A stretch of DNA of 64,000 bases from Bacillota bacterium (GCA_021784595.1 JAJYHT010000072.1:1-64000); one strand, 5' to 3'. Positions 46,150 through 55,657 are shown, numbered from the stretch's first letter. The notes: generated by a model from the letters alone, not told the origin. A program made the numbers and translations.

Positions 46150-46503
46150 ATGCAACGAGCAGCTTTAAGCCTAATCATGGGAGCCATGATGGCGGCCTCC
46201 ATGCCTGTGATGGCAGCATCCCCGGGCACCAAGACGGCCACATCCATGCCAATCGGAAGTGAGAGATCCCTACAGGCTTCGCAAGATCTCAAGTGGTCTG
46301 TACGGTCCCAATCTGAAGTTATGGGAACGGCGATTGCCAAAGCACTTTTAGTGGTTCCTTCGGGAAAAGTGCTGAGTATCAAAAGTGGGTGCTTAAATCG
46401 GTTAGCGGTTTGGAACATTGATGTGCGCACGCCCGCGGGTGTTTTTCTGGTGGCGGTGGACAAGAGCACGGAAAGAGTCGTGGCAACGACAAAAATTCGA
46501 TAA
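46150..46503 (+). CDS. Secreted PepSY-like small protein
   Basis: 117 aa. A signal peptide (ALSLIMGAMMAASMPVMAAS) is followed by one domain with GTAIAKALLVVPSGKVLSIK and NIDVRTPAGVFLVAVDKSTE, the pattern of a PepSY domain. These often inhibit peptidases or bind metals. It lies 25 nt upstream of the cupredoxin gene and may be cotranscribed with the oxidase operon. Confidence 0.6.
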   Translation: MQRAALSLIMGAMMAASMPVMAASPGTKTATSMPIGSERSLQASQDLKWSVRSQSEVMGTAIAKALLVVPSGKVLSIKSGCLNRLAVWNIDVRTPAGVFLVAVDKSTERVVATTKIR

Positions 46504-46528
46504 CGGGTTCTAGCCAGGAGGTGGATTC

Positions 46529-47158
46529 ATGGAACAAGAGCGAGCAGAAGGCGTTGTGGGTCCCAAATGGAGTCGGCGTCAATTTCTGGCAGGAACCGGA
46601 GGGCTGACAGTAGCGGGCCTAGTTGCGCTGTTTGGACGCCAAGCCTCGGTGCAGACAGCTCGAGCAATTTTTGGCTCTCCGATTAGTGCGGGAAAAATTA
46701 ATCTCTATCAATTTGACTACTACTACATTCCGAATTACATGACCTGGCGGGTTGGGGACCAACTTGAAGTATGGTTGCAAAACCAGAGCCATACGCACTG
46801 GCATGAGTGGACAATTGGGCGCCATGTCAACATGCTGCCATTCCAGGGATTTGGCGAACTTAACGCCGACGCGTTTGCGGTTGATTTTTGGCAGGGGGTT
46901 GACGTAACCCTGAGTGATCCGGTGAAAATCGACAACTTTGTGCCTAATATGGCCCATGTGACATACGTGGGACCCAAAGGCCCCTATCAGATAGCGAGCG
47001 GGGGAGACTTCAGTCCGACCTTGCAGCCGGGCGGCAGTATCAAGTTATCGTTCACAGTGCCGGATAAACCGGGATTGTGGCAATTCGGATGTTTTGTCCA
47101 GGAATATATCCATTACCGAACGGGGATGCGGGGCACCATCAATATACTGCCTGCCTAG
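46529..47158 (+). CDS. Tat-exported cupredoxin-like blue copper protein
   Basis: 209 aa. A twin-arginine signal (WSRRQFLAGTGGLTVAGLVA) precedes a cupredoxin fold. SHTHWHEWTIG could supply a copper His, and FGCFVQEYIHYRTGM gives the C-x6-H-x4-M cluster of type 1 copper sites. FTVPDKPGLWQFGC is typical of cupredoxins. Just upstream of the oxidase subunits, it is a good candidate electron donor in an acidophile, in place of cytochrome c, or an extra oxidase subunit. Confidence 0.75.
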   Translation: MEQERAEGVVGPKWSRRQFLAGTGGLTVAGLVALFGRQASVQTARAIFGSPISAGKINLYQFDYYYIPNYMTWRVGDQLEVWLQNQSHTHWHEWTIGRHVNMLPFQGFGELNADAFAVDFWQGVDVTLSDPVKIDNFVPNMAHVTYVGPKGPYQIASGGDFSPTLQPGGSIKLSFTVPDKPGLWQFGCFVQEYIHYRTGMRGTINILPA

Positions 47159-47227
47159 CGCAACGGCCAGATTTCATGCAGTGCGCAACAATCCAAAGAA
47201 TGTTTGACGGGAGGGTTAGAGCCGACT

Positions 47228-48043
47228 ATGGGTGATTTAGTGGTCTTCAGTATATTGTGGATATTGCTTAGCCTTGTGGGCGAATGGGCATTGGGATTGG
47301 CAAAACCCCACTCCCTATACTACATTATTGCGTCACAGGGATACATGGCAGAAAGGGCATTCAATTTTCTGGCGACCTGGCTAACTCCGGTTTTTGTCTT
47401 TGTGGCCTTGTTTTTGATATACACGCTCCTGCGCTTTAGAGCCCCCGATGGCAAGCCAGTGAAAAGTTCCCAACAGAAAATGCGCAACATGGGATTTACC
47501 GTATTTTGGGTAGGTGTGAGTTTTGTGCTGAATATCCTGTTCTTCCTCCATCCTACCAGTGCTGACCTTCAAGCCATGTTCGCCAGCGAGATTCCTAGTC
47601 GAAACCATAAGGATTTGGTAGTGGATGTCACCGCACGTCAATGGGAGTGGATCTACACGTACCCTCAGTACGGCGTAAAGCAAGCGGTCAATAATCTGGG
47701 TGAAGATGAATTGGAGTTGCCGGTCGGCCGAAAAGTAAAGTTTGTGCTTCGCAGTTACGACCCGTTTCATACCTATGACGTCTACGCGGGGGTAATCCAT
47801 GATTTTTGGATTCCCGCCTTTGGCATGAAGGAAGCGGTAGTGCCAGGCCTGACGCGCTATGAATACATCCGGCCGACCGTGGTGGCCTCTTATCAAACCA
47901 ATCCCATGGTCAGAGTCCAATGCGCCGAAGTGTGCGGCCCGGGGCATCCATGGATGGAATCCCCGGTTAGCATTGTGACAGCCGGGCAGTTCAGTCAATG
48001 GATTAAGCATCAACAGCAACTGCAGGCTGCGGCTGGCGGCTAA
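47228..48043 (+). CDS. coxB: Heme-copper oxidase subunit II with CuA site
   Basis: 271 aa from ATG 47228, with GGGAGGG upstream. Two membrane helices precede the cupredoxin domain. The CuA ligands are visible in GVIHDFWIPAFGMKEA (His) and VQCAEVCGPGHPWM (CxxxC, His, Met), so the binuclear centre is complete. It takes electrons from a donor and passes them to heme a in subunit I. It is followed by coxA after 107 nt. Confidence 0.93.
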   Translation: MGDLVVFSILWILLSLVGEWALGLAKPHSLYYIIASQGYMAERAFNFLATWLTPVFVFVALFLIYTLLRFRAPDGKPVKSSQQKMRNMGFTVFWVGVSFVLNILFFLHPTSADLQAMFASEIPSRNHKDLVVDVTARQWEWIYTYPQYGVKQAVNNLGEDELELPVGRKVKFVLRSYDPFHTYDVYAGVIHDFWIPAFGMKEAVVPGLTRYEYIRPTVVASYQTNPMVRVQCAEVCGPGHPWMESPVSIVTAGQFSQWIKHQQQLQAAAGG

Positions 48044-48150
48044 AACCCCAAAATTCGATGAACAGCTCGTTCCCTGTGCGGACATTCCGTAGGTTCAGTT
48101 TTACACCCACCGGGACGAAAAATCTATTTTTCAGAGGGAGATATAGGCTC

Positions 48151-50001
48151 ATGGCACAAAACATCATTACACAACCGGACACCTATCGCACTCGACCCAT
48201 GATGCCACCGGTGTTGCGCGGATTTTTATGGGCTGCCATTGGATTTCTCGTGTTTAACATGGCGACCATCGCTGTCGATCCCTTTCGCGGACATCCTTTT
48301 GTGACGGAAGTGTCCGCTGTCATAGGGTGGGCCGGAGGGGTCATTGGGTGGCTGCTGGGCGTGGGCGGTTGGGAAGGGATCGTGCTTCCATTGTTTGGAT
48401 CCCCCAGCGCTTGGGTCGAGCCACTGGACTGGCGCCGGTACTTCGAATTGAGTACGGATCATAAGGTGATCGGGATACAGTACCTAGTGTCGGCTAGCGG
48501 CACCTTTTTGATAGCGGGATTGATCGCTATGGGGATACGGTACGAGCTAATGCAGCCTTCGCTGCATTTCTTCACTTATGCCAATCAATATTTAACTGCA
48601 GTGGGGATTCACGGTACGCTTATGATGTTTGCCGTGGGAACCGTGGCCTTGATTGGAGGTCTGGGCAATTATTTTGTACCGCTCATGATTGGCGCCAAAA
48701 GCACGGTGTTTCCCAGATTGTCTGGAATTGGCCATTGGTTGGTTCCCGCTGGCGTCCTGACCGTCATATTCAGCCCTTTGCTGGGATATTGGGATACCGG
48801 GTGGCGTGGCTACGAGCCTTTGGCGATGCAGGATCCGGGCGGGATTGTCTATTACTATTTGGGAGTTGCGGCGTTGACGCTATCCTCCTCATTTGTTTCG
48901 GTAAACCTGGCTGCGACGATAATTTTTCAACGAGCGCGCGGCGTCACCTGGGCCCGGTTGCCGTTGTTCGTATGGGGAACCATTACCGTTTCGCTGCTAA
49001 ATCTGATTTGGCTTCCCGAAATCCAGATGACGTTTATCTTAGGTTTGTTGGACAAATTGGTGCCCTTCAATTTTTTCGACGCCATTGGCAGTCCCTTAAG
49101 TTATCTAAGCCTTTTTTGGCTGTTCGGACATCCCGAAGTGTACATTATCGTAGTTCCCGCCATATCACTATGGAATGAAATTATTCCGGTAATGGCTCAA
49201 AAATCTTTATTTGCCCGATCGTGGGCCGTTATTGGCCTCATCTTTGTCATGATGCTAAGCGGCCTCGTATGGGCGCACCATATGTTCACCAACATGCGCA
49301 ATAGCGAAATCTTCCCCTTTTCTTTTTTTACCGAGATGATTTCGATCCCGACTGGATTTTCCTTCATGGCCGCCATTGGGACCTTGTGGAAGTCCCGAAT
49401 GCGGCTCTATACTCCCGGGCTGTTAGTGATCATGTCGCTATTCAATTTTCTCATTGGGGGCCTGACGGGCGTATTCTTGGCCGATCCGCCAGTCAACTTT
49501 CAAGTGCACAATACGTTTTTTGTTGTAGCGCATTTTCACTACACCATTATCGGCGGCATGGTGTTTACCTGGATGGCCGCCATGTACTACTGGCTGCCTA
49601 AACTATCGGGTCGGATGTACAGCGAGTTTTGGGGGAAATTTCTCGCTATCGTAATTTTTATCGGATTTAACGGGGCATTCAGCCAAATGTTTCTTTTAGG
49701 CTTGCACGGGATGAACCGATGGGTTCCGGCTTATCCCCCGTACTTGCAGCCTATGAACTATGAGGTGTCATTGTTTGCATTTCTTTTGGGAGCGGGATTT
49801 GTGGGGCATGCCATCCACATTGCATGGGCATGGGCTAAAGGGCCGAAAGCTCAAGAAAATCCATGGAACTCCCGCACCTTGGAATGGATGACATCGTCAC
49901 CTCCCCCTCGGAACAACTTCGATGGCGAGGTTGAGGTCTCGGGCAGCTTTTATCGATATGACGTTGATAAATTGCCGGGTGTCATCCATCCGACGGAATA
50001 G
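48151..50001 (+). CDS. coxA: Heme-copper oxidase subunit I
   Basis: 616 aa from ATG 48151, with GAGGGAG upstream. The ligands are present: GIHGTLMMFAVGT (low-spin heme His), FGHPEVYIIVVP (CuB His and cross-linked Tyr), VWAHHMFTNM (two CuB His) and VVAHFHYTIIGG (the two heme His). HPEVY indicates a type A oxidase. An N-terminal extension of about 100 residues contains extra membrane helices. It is the terminal oxidase of aerobic respiration. Confidence 0.95.
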   Translation: MAQNIITQPDTYRTRPMMPPVLRGFLWAAIGFLVFNMATIAVDPFRGHPFVTEVSAVIGWAGGVIGWLLGVGGWEGIVLPLFGSPSAWVEPLDWRRYFELSTDHKVIGIQYLVSASGTFLIAGLIAMGIRYELMQPSLHFFTYANQYLTAVGIHGTLMMFAVGTVALIGGLGNYFVPLMIGAKSTVFPRLSGIGHWLVPAGVLTVIFSPLLGYWDTGWRGYEPLAMQDPGGIVYYYLGVAALTLSSSFVSVNLAATIIFQRARGVTWARLPLFVWGTITVSLLNLIWLPEIQMTFILGLLDKLVPFNFFDAIGSPLSYLSLFWLFGHPEVYIIVVPAISLWNEIIPVMAQKSLFARSWAVIGLIFVMMLSGLVWAHHMFTNMRNSEIFPFSFFTEMISIPTGFSFMAAIGTLWKSRMRLYTPGLLVIMSLFNFLIGGLTGVFLADPPVNFQVHNTFFVVAHFHYTIIGGMVFTWMAAMYYWLPKLSGRMYSEFWGKFLAIVIFIGFNGAFSQMFLLGLHGMNRWVPAYPPYLQPMNYEVSLFAFLLGAGFVGHAIHIAWAWAKGPKAQENPWNSRTLEWMTSSPPPRNNFDGEVEVSGSFYRYDVDKLPGVIHPTE

Positions 50002-50013
50002 GGGGCAGCAGAC

Positions 50014-50562
50014 ATGCAAATAGACACCATTGATAAATCTCGCGAACTTCGCGCCTACCGATTTGGAATGTTGATGTTTCTCGTAACCCAGGCAGTGCCG
50101 TTTACTGTCATCTATGCTGTCGAATATCTGTTCGATGAGTTTTACATCAGTCCCAAGGCTAACCAATGGTTAGGGACAGTAGAAGTGTTATTGGTCTTAG
50201 CGAGTTGGTGGTTGGGACGGCAAGGATTGGCGGCCATTAGGCAAAACCGGCTATTGGACTTGGTAACCAAATTTAGGCAATCGTTGCTCTTGGGAACGGC
50301 TAGTCTGGTGGTTTTAGGATATCAATGGGGAACCCGGTTTGTTCCCCCCAGCACGCGATACGGTGAAGTGTATTACACATTGACCGGCGTGACCGGCTTT
50401 TACACCTTGGTTAGTTTATTCGTGCTACTGGCCATCAGCATTCGCGCAGCAAAGGTAAAATTGTCGTCCGACAACTATTGGGACGCCGAAGCGACCATGT
50501 ACTTGTGGACTTTTGGCCTCTTGACCAATGTGATTAGCTACGTGCTTTTGTACTGGATCTAG
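50014..50562 (+). CDS. Heme-copper oxidase subunit III-like membrane protein
   Basis: 182 aa with five membrane helices (FGMLMFLVTQAVPFTVIYAV, LGTVEVLLVLASWWLG, and the last TFGLLTNVISYVLLYWI). Size, helix number and place after coxA fit a short subunit III. Sequence signals are weak, so the call rests on context. The start follows GGGGGCAG. Confidence 0.75.
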   Translation: MQIDTIDKSRELRAYRFGMLMFLVTQAVPFTVIYAVEYLFDEFYISPKANQWLGTVEVLLVLASWWLGRQGLAAIRQNRLLDLVTKFRQSLLLGTASLVVLGYQWGTRFVPPSTRYGEVYYTLTGVTGFYTLVSLFVLLAISIRAAKVKLSSDNYWDAEATMYLWTFGLLTNVISYVLLYWI

Positions 50563-50586
50563 TAAAAAACGGAGGTGTGATGTAAT

Positions 50587-50799
50587 ATGGGCGGTTTCTT
50601 TCCTCATTTGCCGATCCGCATTCCCTATAGTGCGGGACTGGCGCATTGGTGGGATCCATTTTGGTGGGCTTTTCAAATTATCGTCATGAGCGTTTTATTG
50701 ATGGCGTTTCGCAAGATCGCCATGAGTGTCGACAAAGATTACGACCGCCCGCCCTATACTAAAAACAAGGCACCAAATTCTAAGCAAAAACCTCACTGA
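50587..50799 (+). CDS. Small oxidase-associated membrane protein
   Basis: 70 aa. One membrane helix (WWAFQIIVMSVLLMAFRKIA) is followed by a basic tail. The start follows GGAGGTGTGATGTAAT. It closes the oxidase operon and may be a subunit IV. No family signature is seen. Confidence 0.65.
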   Translation: MGGFFPHLPIRIPYSAGLAHWWDPFWWAFQIIVMSVLLMAFRKIAMSVDKDYDRPPYTKNKAPNSKQKPH

Positions 50800-51019
50800 A
50801 AAACTCGAGCCTAATAGGGCGGAAAATTTTTGGGGGAAGCACCATGCTCTGGTGCGCTGCGACCCGACACCAACCCGAGAATTGGCTGGGTGTAATTGCG
50901 CACCGAACAGGCGGTGACGACACTCGCAGACCTGGATAGCGAACAGCGACCAAGTGCCCCGTTGATCGGTCGCAATGGCATGCAGTCTGGGTCGAAATAA
51001 CCAACGCGCCAGGTAGGGC

Positions 51020-51053
51020 AGTGATCAGACTCTCTTGGGAGAGTCTGATCACT
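51020..51053. repeat. Perfect 15-bp inverted repeat with 4-nt loop
   Basis: AGTGATCAGACTCTC and GAGAGTCTGATCACT flank TTGG. It lies 220 nt after the oxidase operon with no T run. It could form an RNA hairpin, a factor-dependent terminator, or be the end of a lost insertion. The rest of 50800-51266 shows no supported gene. Confidence 0.6.
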
Positions 51054-51266
51054 CTGGGTCCATGGCAATGGACGATAAAGGGTTAGAGGCGGCATAATGG
51101 AGTGGGTTTTCCTATGTCGTTATGGGATTAGAAGGGTGGGAGAACCCATGGCGTCTCGCGGCGACAGAGTCCGCCTTAAAGCGCCGCGCGAATCAGAGAG
51201 AGAATGGTCAGGCTATCGACTGATTCACACAATTAAATCCAATTGAGTTGAAAGGGGAGAAGCCAA

Positions 51267-51719
51267 ATGTTTGATAAACCTTTTGAAGATTACACTGTAG
51301 GTGAGGCGTGGTCGTCGCGCGGACGTACGATAACGGAAGCGGATCTTGTGATGTTTTCTGCTTTTAGCGGAGACTGGTATCCGCTTCATACGGATAAGGA
51401 ATGGGCCCACAAAGGACCCTTTGGTCAACGGATTGCGCACGGCATGCTTGTGCTGACGGTATCCACAGGGCTAATCACGATGAAACCGGGTGTTGTGTTG
51501 GCGTTTTATGGCATCGATCGCGTGCGTTTTGTGGCTCCTACATACATTGGAGATACGATCTCGGCCGAACTTCAGGTCAACGATCTTTCTGTTAAAGAAC
51601 ACGGTGGCGTAGTCGATACACAATTGACGATTAAAAAACAGACAGGAGATCCCGTGGTGCTGGCAACACTGAGGATCTTGGTCGCGAATAGAGAGGAAAT
51701 GCGACACTTGTCTTCTTGA
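51267..51719 (+). CDS. MaoC-like hydratase
   Basis: 150 aa with a hot-dog fold. DLVMFSAFSGDWYPLHTDKE, then KGPFGQRIAHGMLVLTVSTG, is the MaoC/R-hydratase signature with the catalytic Asp and His. FYGIDRVRFVAPTYIGDTIS is typical. It hydrates enoyl-CoA in fatty acid or related acyl-CoA metabolism. The start follows AAAGGGGAG. No other lipid gene is adjacent. Confidence 0.9.
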   Translation: MFDKPFEDYTVGEAWSSRGRTITEADLVMFSAFSGDWYPLHTDKEWAHKGPFGQRIAHGMLVLTVSTGLITMKPGVVLAFYGIDRVRFVAPTYIGDTISAELQVNDLSVKEHGGVVDTQLTIKKQTGDPVVLATLRILVANREEMRHLSS

Positions 51720-51930
51720 CGGCGACAACATGGCCCATCATCTTGGGTGCAAGCAAAATTCATTGGGAAGTAACGAGGCCGCCATAGGTGTAGCCCAAAT
51801 AGTAACTCCATTGGGTGCGCAACCGGATCTCGACGCCTTCCTACATTCCCAGCATGAGTCAGCGCCGGTCGAAATTCATAAAGGAGTTTACTACGGCATT
51901 CTCCTTAGGCCTTGACAACAATTAGCTGGT

Positions 51931-52383
51931 TTAAATTTCAGAAGCGATATCTTTGTAAAACAGAATACGGTCTTGACCTGGACCCGCATAGTCAACTCCT
52001 ATGGAAACGGAGAATCCCATCCGTTGATGAAACGCAATAGACACCTCGTTTACAGGAGACGTGATGCATGAAACCGTATGGCACCCCATGTTTCGAACAG
52101 TGGCAAAGAACTTTTCATAAAGCTGTTTAGCCAAACCATTCTTTCTAAGTGATGGATTTACACCAACGAAATGTATGTACGCTTCCATAGGATATGTTTG
52201 AGAAACAAAGCCTACAAGAAAACAAGATAATGAACCATTATCTTGGGCAATGAAGCTTGTTGTTTGAAAATGTTCAAAAAACAGTCTGGGTAACAGATGT
52301 GTCATCTGCCGACCGCCCCACCATTCATTCAACACATCAAACACCTTGTAATAATCGTCTACGACAACATTCCTTATCTCCAT
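51931..52383 (-). CDS. GNAT-family N-acetyltransferase
   Basis: 150 aa from ATG 52383, behind AGAGGAG. IHFVGVNPSLRKNGLAKQLY is the acetyl-CoA loop (motif A, R-x-x-G-x-A) and SIAFHQRMGFSV is the closing motif. The substrate is unknown. The gene has a lower GC content than its neighbours, which hints at recent transfer. Confidence 0.88.
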   Translation of the reverse strand: MEIRNVVVDDYYKVFDVLNEWWGGRQMTHLLPRLFFEHFQTTSFIAQDNGSLSCFLVGFVSQTYPMEAYIHFVGVNPSLRKNGLAKQLYEKFFATVRNMGCHTVSCITSPVNEVSIAFHQRMGFSVSIGVDYAGPGQDRILFYKDIASEI

Positions 52384-52834
52384 AAACGACTCTCCTCTAG
52401 GCCATGTCATATAATTCCATAAGACTAAGCACGAAATATACGACAGAGCCTTTACAAACGTTTCCCGACGGTTTCTACGTCACCGCACTTCATTGCTTCG
52501 CGGCGGTGCAGTACCACTTCCTGTGCCGTCGGTAACACTCCTTATCTTTGATGATGTAAAATACTGGCTCAACTCATTTGAGCGTTGGCTGTTTATGGAC
52601 AACCTCTATTCGGTTCCAAACAAATATAACAGAAAATAATGCTAGGTCGCTATCCGGCCCTTTAGCGCCTTAAGCGTTGCGGTTTCAGAGTACATCGATA
52701 CTCGTTTGTGCGGACTGACCGGACAAGGCAATCTCCTCACACCATCCCTCTGATCAATCACATAATCGGGTTTTGTCACCATATGACTGTCCGATTCGAC
52801 CCATCATAAGATCCGCACACCCACAGAATGCCAA
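52384..52834. other. Intergenic, no supported gene
   Basis: About 450 bp of mixed composition upstream of the GNAT gene. I see no gene in any frame and no strong repeat. Confidence 0.35.
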
Positions 52835-52876
52835 TAAAAAACACCCCAGATATTATTGCCGTGTTAACTGGGGTTT
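52835..52876 (-). terminator. Intrinsic terminator of the cytochrome c gene
   Basis: On the minus strand, ACCCCAG and CTGGGGT pair around an 18-nt loop, followed by a T-rich run (A run at 52835-52841 on the plus strand). Confidence 0.65.
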
Positions 52877-52884
52877 ATAGCACG

Positions 52885-53343
52885 TTACTTAGCTTCCGCA
52901 ATGTGCCACACATAGGCGGTTACGTCACGCGCCTGTTGGTGGGTGAGAGAACCTGGTGCATTGGCTGGCATCTGTTCCGATATAAAAGTCTTTAGGCTGG
53001 CTTCAGTTTGAAAACCACTAACCACGCCGGTTGGAGCGGCTAATCGCGGTGCGTTTTGGGTACCCACACCGTCCGGTCCGTGGCAGACGGCGCACTTTTG
53101 GCTAAACAGGGTCGATCCGCGGCGTATTGTGGCTGATGACGGCACGATTTGGGAAGCGCTGGTCACCTTTTTACTTTTGGCACGGTTGGCCTGTTTGCTC
53201 AACGCTTGATTTTTGGTGTTGTTTACCGTGACCATCTTTGCGGCTTGTTTGTGATGCGCCGGTTGTACCGCCATGGTGCCACAGCCGACACTTAATGCGA
53301 CCAGCCCGATAAGCCAGCTAGACGGTTTGATGGCATGCGCCAT
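52885..53343 (-). CDS. Lipoprotein-like monoheme cytochrome c
   Basis: 152 aa. A signal peptide with a probable lipobox (LVALSVGCG) is followed by a basic linker rich in Lys and Gln. The heme domain has RRGSTLFSQKCAVCHGPDG (CxxCH heme site), and FISEQMPANAPG gives the axial Met. It is a small class I cytochrome c anchored outside the cell, a possible electron donor to the oxidase. Confidence 0.88.
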   Translation of the reverse strand: MAHAIKPSSWLIGLVALSVGCGTMAVQPAHHKQAAKMVTVNNTKNQALSKQANRAKSKKVTSASQIVPSSATIRRGSTLFSQKCAVCHGPDGVGTQNAPRLAAPTGVVSGFQTEASLKTFISEQMPANAPGSLTHQQARDVTAYVWHIAEAK

Positions 53344-53559
53344 AAAAATACCTCCCTGCCAGTATATTGCCCGTTATCATGCCCTGGATGCGAAAACCTA
53401 TACTGTGGGGAGTTGCCGTGGGATGAGAGCGATGTCTGAAAGGCAGGATGAAAAGTGCAGTTTCGGTCGACACTAGGAGGGAGGCAACAGATTCGCCGAC
53501 CCATCTTGAGAGAACATTTAGGGGAGGCAAAAGAAGTTTTTTCAAGGAGTTGACTGTCG

Positions 53560-53943
53560 GTGAATTGGAGAGGCGCTATCACACGGACCCTAGTTTCGTT
53601 TGTCACGATCTGGATACTGAAAGAGGCATTGCGGGTATTCCCCCCAATAAGTTTGGGGGGAATGGTTGTCGCATCAATCCTAATTGGGCTTATAGGCTAT
53701 TTAGGAGACGAAGTCTTTGGCGGATATCTGTCGGCTTACGGTAGGGGATTAATTGGGTTCATTGCGGCTGGCGGAGTGACGAGTGTCTATTTTACGCGAT
53801 TTTATGCCCCTGCCATGCCCGTCTACCATTTCGGATACTTTTGGAGCGCAGCCAGCGCTGTGGCTGTAGGGGTTGTAGTCGGGATTGCCGACGGGGTATT
53901 GGCCTTCATTATCGACCCGCGCACCCATGTTCATAAAGACTAA
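53560..53943 (+). CDS. Four-helix membrane protein, DUF2512-like
   Basis: 127 aa from GTG 53560, with AAGGAG 10 nt upstream. Four membrane helices (LVSFVTIWILKEALRVF, GGMVVASILIGLIGYLG, GLIGFIAAGGVTSVYF, VAVGVVVGIADGVLAFII) match the layout of YndM-like DUF2512 proteins. The function is unknown. The family assignment is tentative. Confidence 0.6.
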   Translation: MNWRGAITRTLVSFVTIWILKEALRVFPPISLGGMVVASILIGLIGYLGDEVFGGYLSAYGRGLIGFIAAGGVTSVYFTRFYAPAMPVYHFGYFWSAASAVAVGVVVGIADGVLAFIIDPRTHVHKD

Positions 53944-54074
53944 AGCTCATGCAAGACAATTAGACCAGATTTGGCAGTCCTGCGAATGGAACTGCTTAAT
54001 GTCCTCTCCTTCAAGTGCCTGCCTTTCTCCGTTCGCTCCGGCGAGGGGAGGCGTATTGGCGAACCAAATCAAGA

Positions 54075-54104
54075 ATGTGGATTGGCATACGTGCCAATCC
54101 ACAT
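54075..54104. repeat. Perfect 13-bp inverted repeat
   Basis: ATGTGGATTGGCA and TGCCAATCCACAT around TACG. It lies 130 nt after the DUF2512-like gene. It may be a terminator without a T run or a protein-binding palindrome. The rest of 53944-54536 contains no gene I can support; the promoter of the phosphoribulokinase gene should be here. Confidence 0.6.
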
Positions 54105-54545
54105 GGGGTCAAACATGGGGTTTATATGATGGTCATGGATGGGCAGTCTCATATGTCTCCGGGGGAACATGCACTGGGGAGAATGCGTCATCTTTAATCG
54201 ACCCACCTACCTGTTGCGATCAAGTTCTTCCGATGAGAGCTTTTGCCGGGTGTGCAGCGAGTCATAGAAAAAAACACGCGATTCACCCTGAGATTTTGTC
54301 TATTCATCGAGAATTTAAACTTGTAGAACGCTTCCTCTCGTAAAATGCATCAATGGATTCCCAGAAAATTAGCTCTATTGGGTGATGCCAACGGAGCTTT
54401 GGTCGTGGATAATTAGCAGAATATTACACCAATCATCGTTTTTTCACAACCCCCGTAAGGTGACAATAGAGATTAGAGGTGCTGTCTGGGACAGTGGTTC
54501 GATAATTTGTGAATTCCGGATCAAGGGATAGAAAGGATGAGTGTG

Positions 54546-55490
54546 ATGGTTGCAAAACGTCGGGTGACAATGGTCGGGATTTCGGGGGACAGTGGAGCAG
54601 GGAAATCCACCTATGCGGCGGCATTGCGTGAAATATTGGGACCCGAGCGTGTAACCATAATTCCCTTGGATGATTATCATTCCCTAGATCGCAATGAACG
54701 CAATTTAATTGGGGTGACCGCGTTAAATCCCTGGAAGGCGAACAACTTGGGCCTGTTGGTAGACCACGTCTGGGCGTTGAGAAATGGCCACGCGATAGTG
54801 AAGCCGACCTATGACCACTCGACGGGCATGTTTGGGCCGCCCGAAGAGGTTATTCCTCGCGACTTCATTATTTTGGAAGGATTGCATGTTCTGTATTTGG
54901 CGCGCTTGCGAGAGGCTCTAGACTTGGGCATATATTTTGATACCCATGATGATCTCCGCGTGCAATGGAAAATTCGTCGGGATTCTGGGGCCCGCGGCTA
55001 TACCCCTGAGGAAGTGATGGCGGAAATTGAGCGTCGGCGCCCAGATGTGGAGAGATTTATTGAACCGCAAAAAGCTTTTGCTGATATTGTGGTCCACTAT
55101 ATGCCCGATGATGCCACGATTCCCACTCTTGATAACCCCGAGCCGGTCAGGGTGCTGTTTGCGGAACGATTGCGCCGCAATAAGCGCCGTCTGGTCAAAT
55201 GGCTAGCCCTAGGGGGGCAACTCGGGCTCATCAAGGCCGATCATCGCCATGGAACCATTGTGGGAGAAGAGATGGAGATTGCTACCCTATCGGGGTCGAC
55301 GCAACAGTCCGCCTTGCATTCTTTGGTCGAGATGGTGGCGGATCGTCATCTATTGGGCAAAGAGGTTAGCAGCCATTTGGACGCTCTGCATTATGATCCG
55401 GTGAGCGTATCACGTATACTGGTAGCAAGCATGATCGCCTATTTGGATCGCAGCTTTCGTCATGACGAGCTGATGATTGAACAGACCTGA
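54546..55490 (+). CDS. prkB: Phosphoribulokinase
   Basis: 314 aa from ATG 54546, 8 nt after AGAAAGGA; ATG 54537 is the other option. The P-loop is GISGDSGAGKSTYAAAL. IIPLDDYHSLDRNERN and VKPTYDHSTGMFGPPEEVIP are the substrate motifs, and FIILEGLHVLYL is Walker B. It phosphorylates ribulose 5-phosphate to RuBP in the Calvin cycle. Together with the downstream epimerase and CbbX it forms a carbon-fixation cluster. Uridine kinase is a less likely alternative because of the context and C-terminal extension. Confidence 0.88.
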   Translation: MVAKRRVTMVGISGDSGAGKSTYAAALREILGPERVTIIPLDDYHSLDRNERNLIGVTALNPWKANNLGLLVDHVWALRNGHAIVKPTYDHSTGMFGPPEEVIPRDFIILEGLHVLYLARLREALDLGIYFDTHDDLRVQWKIRRDSGARGYTPEEVMAEIERRRPDVERFIEPQKAFADIVVHYMPDDATIPTLDNPEPVRVLFAERLRRNKRRLVKWLALGGQLGLIKADHRHGTIVGEEMEIATLSGSTQQSALHSLVEMVADRHLLGKEVSSHLDALHYDPVSVSRILVASMIAYLDRSFRHDELMIEQT

Positions 55491-55526
55491 AGTCACTGCC
55501 CGTCAAATCATCAGGCACGCCTTAAG

Positions 55527-55555
55527 GCAACCGGAGGAGACTTCCTCCCGGTTGC
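55527..55555 (+). promoter_or_regulatory. Stable hairpin between prk and rpe
   Basis: GCAACCGGAGG and CCTCCCGGTTGC pair with one bulge, without a U run. It may stabilise or attenuate the transcript between the two genes. Confidence 0.5.
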
Positions 55556-55657
55556 AAATGATCACTCCGAATTCATCGGAAGGGAGCAAGTCTTGGCTGT
55601 GGGAGGACGGTTATCCCATTCATGGGTTCGTACACGAGACCAAGACAAGTTAACTTT

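Noticed and set aside
50780-51095. Minus-strand ORFs after the oxidase operon
   Set aside because: There is no ribosome binding site, no family motif and unlikely composition; at most they are remnants of a lost element.
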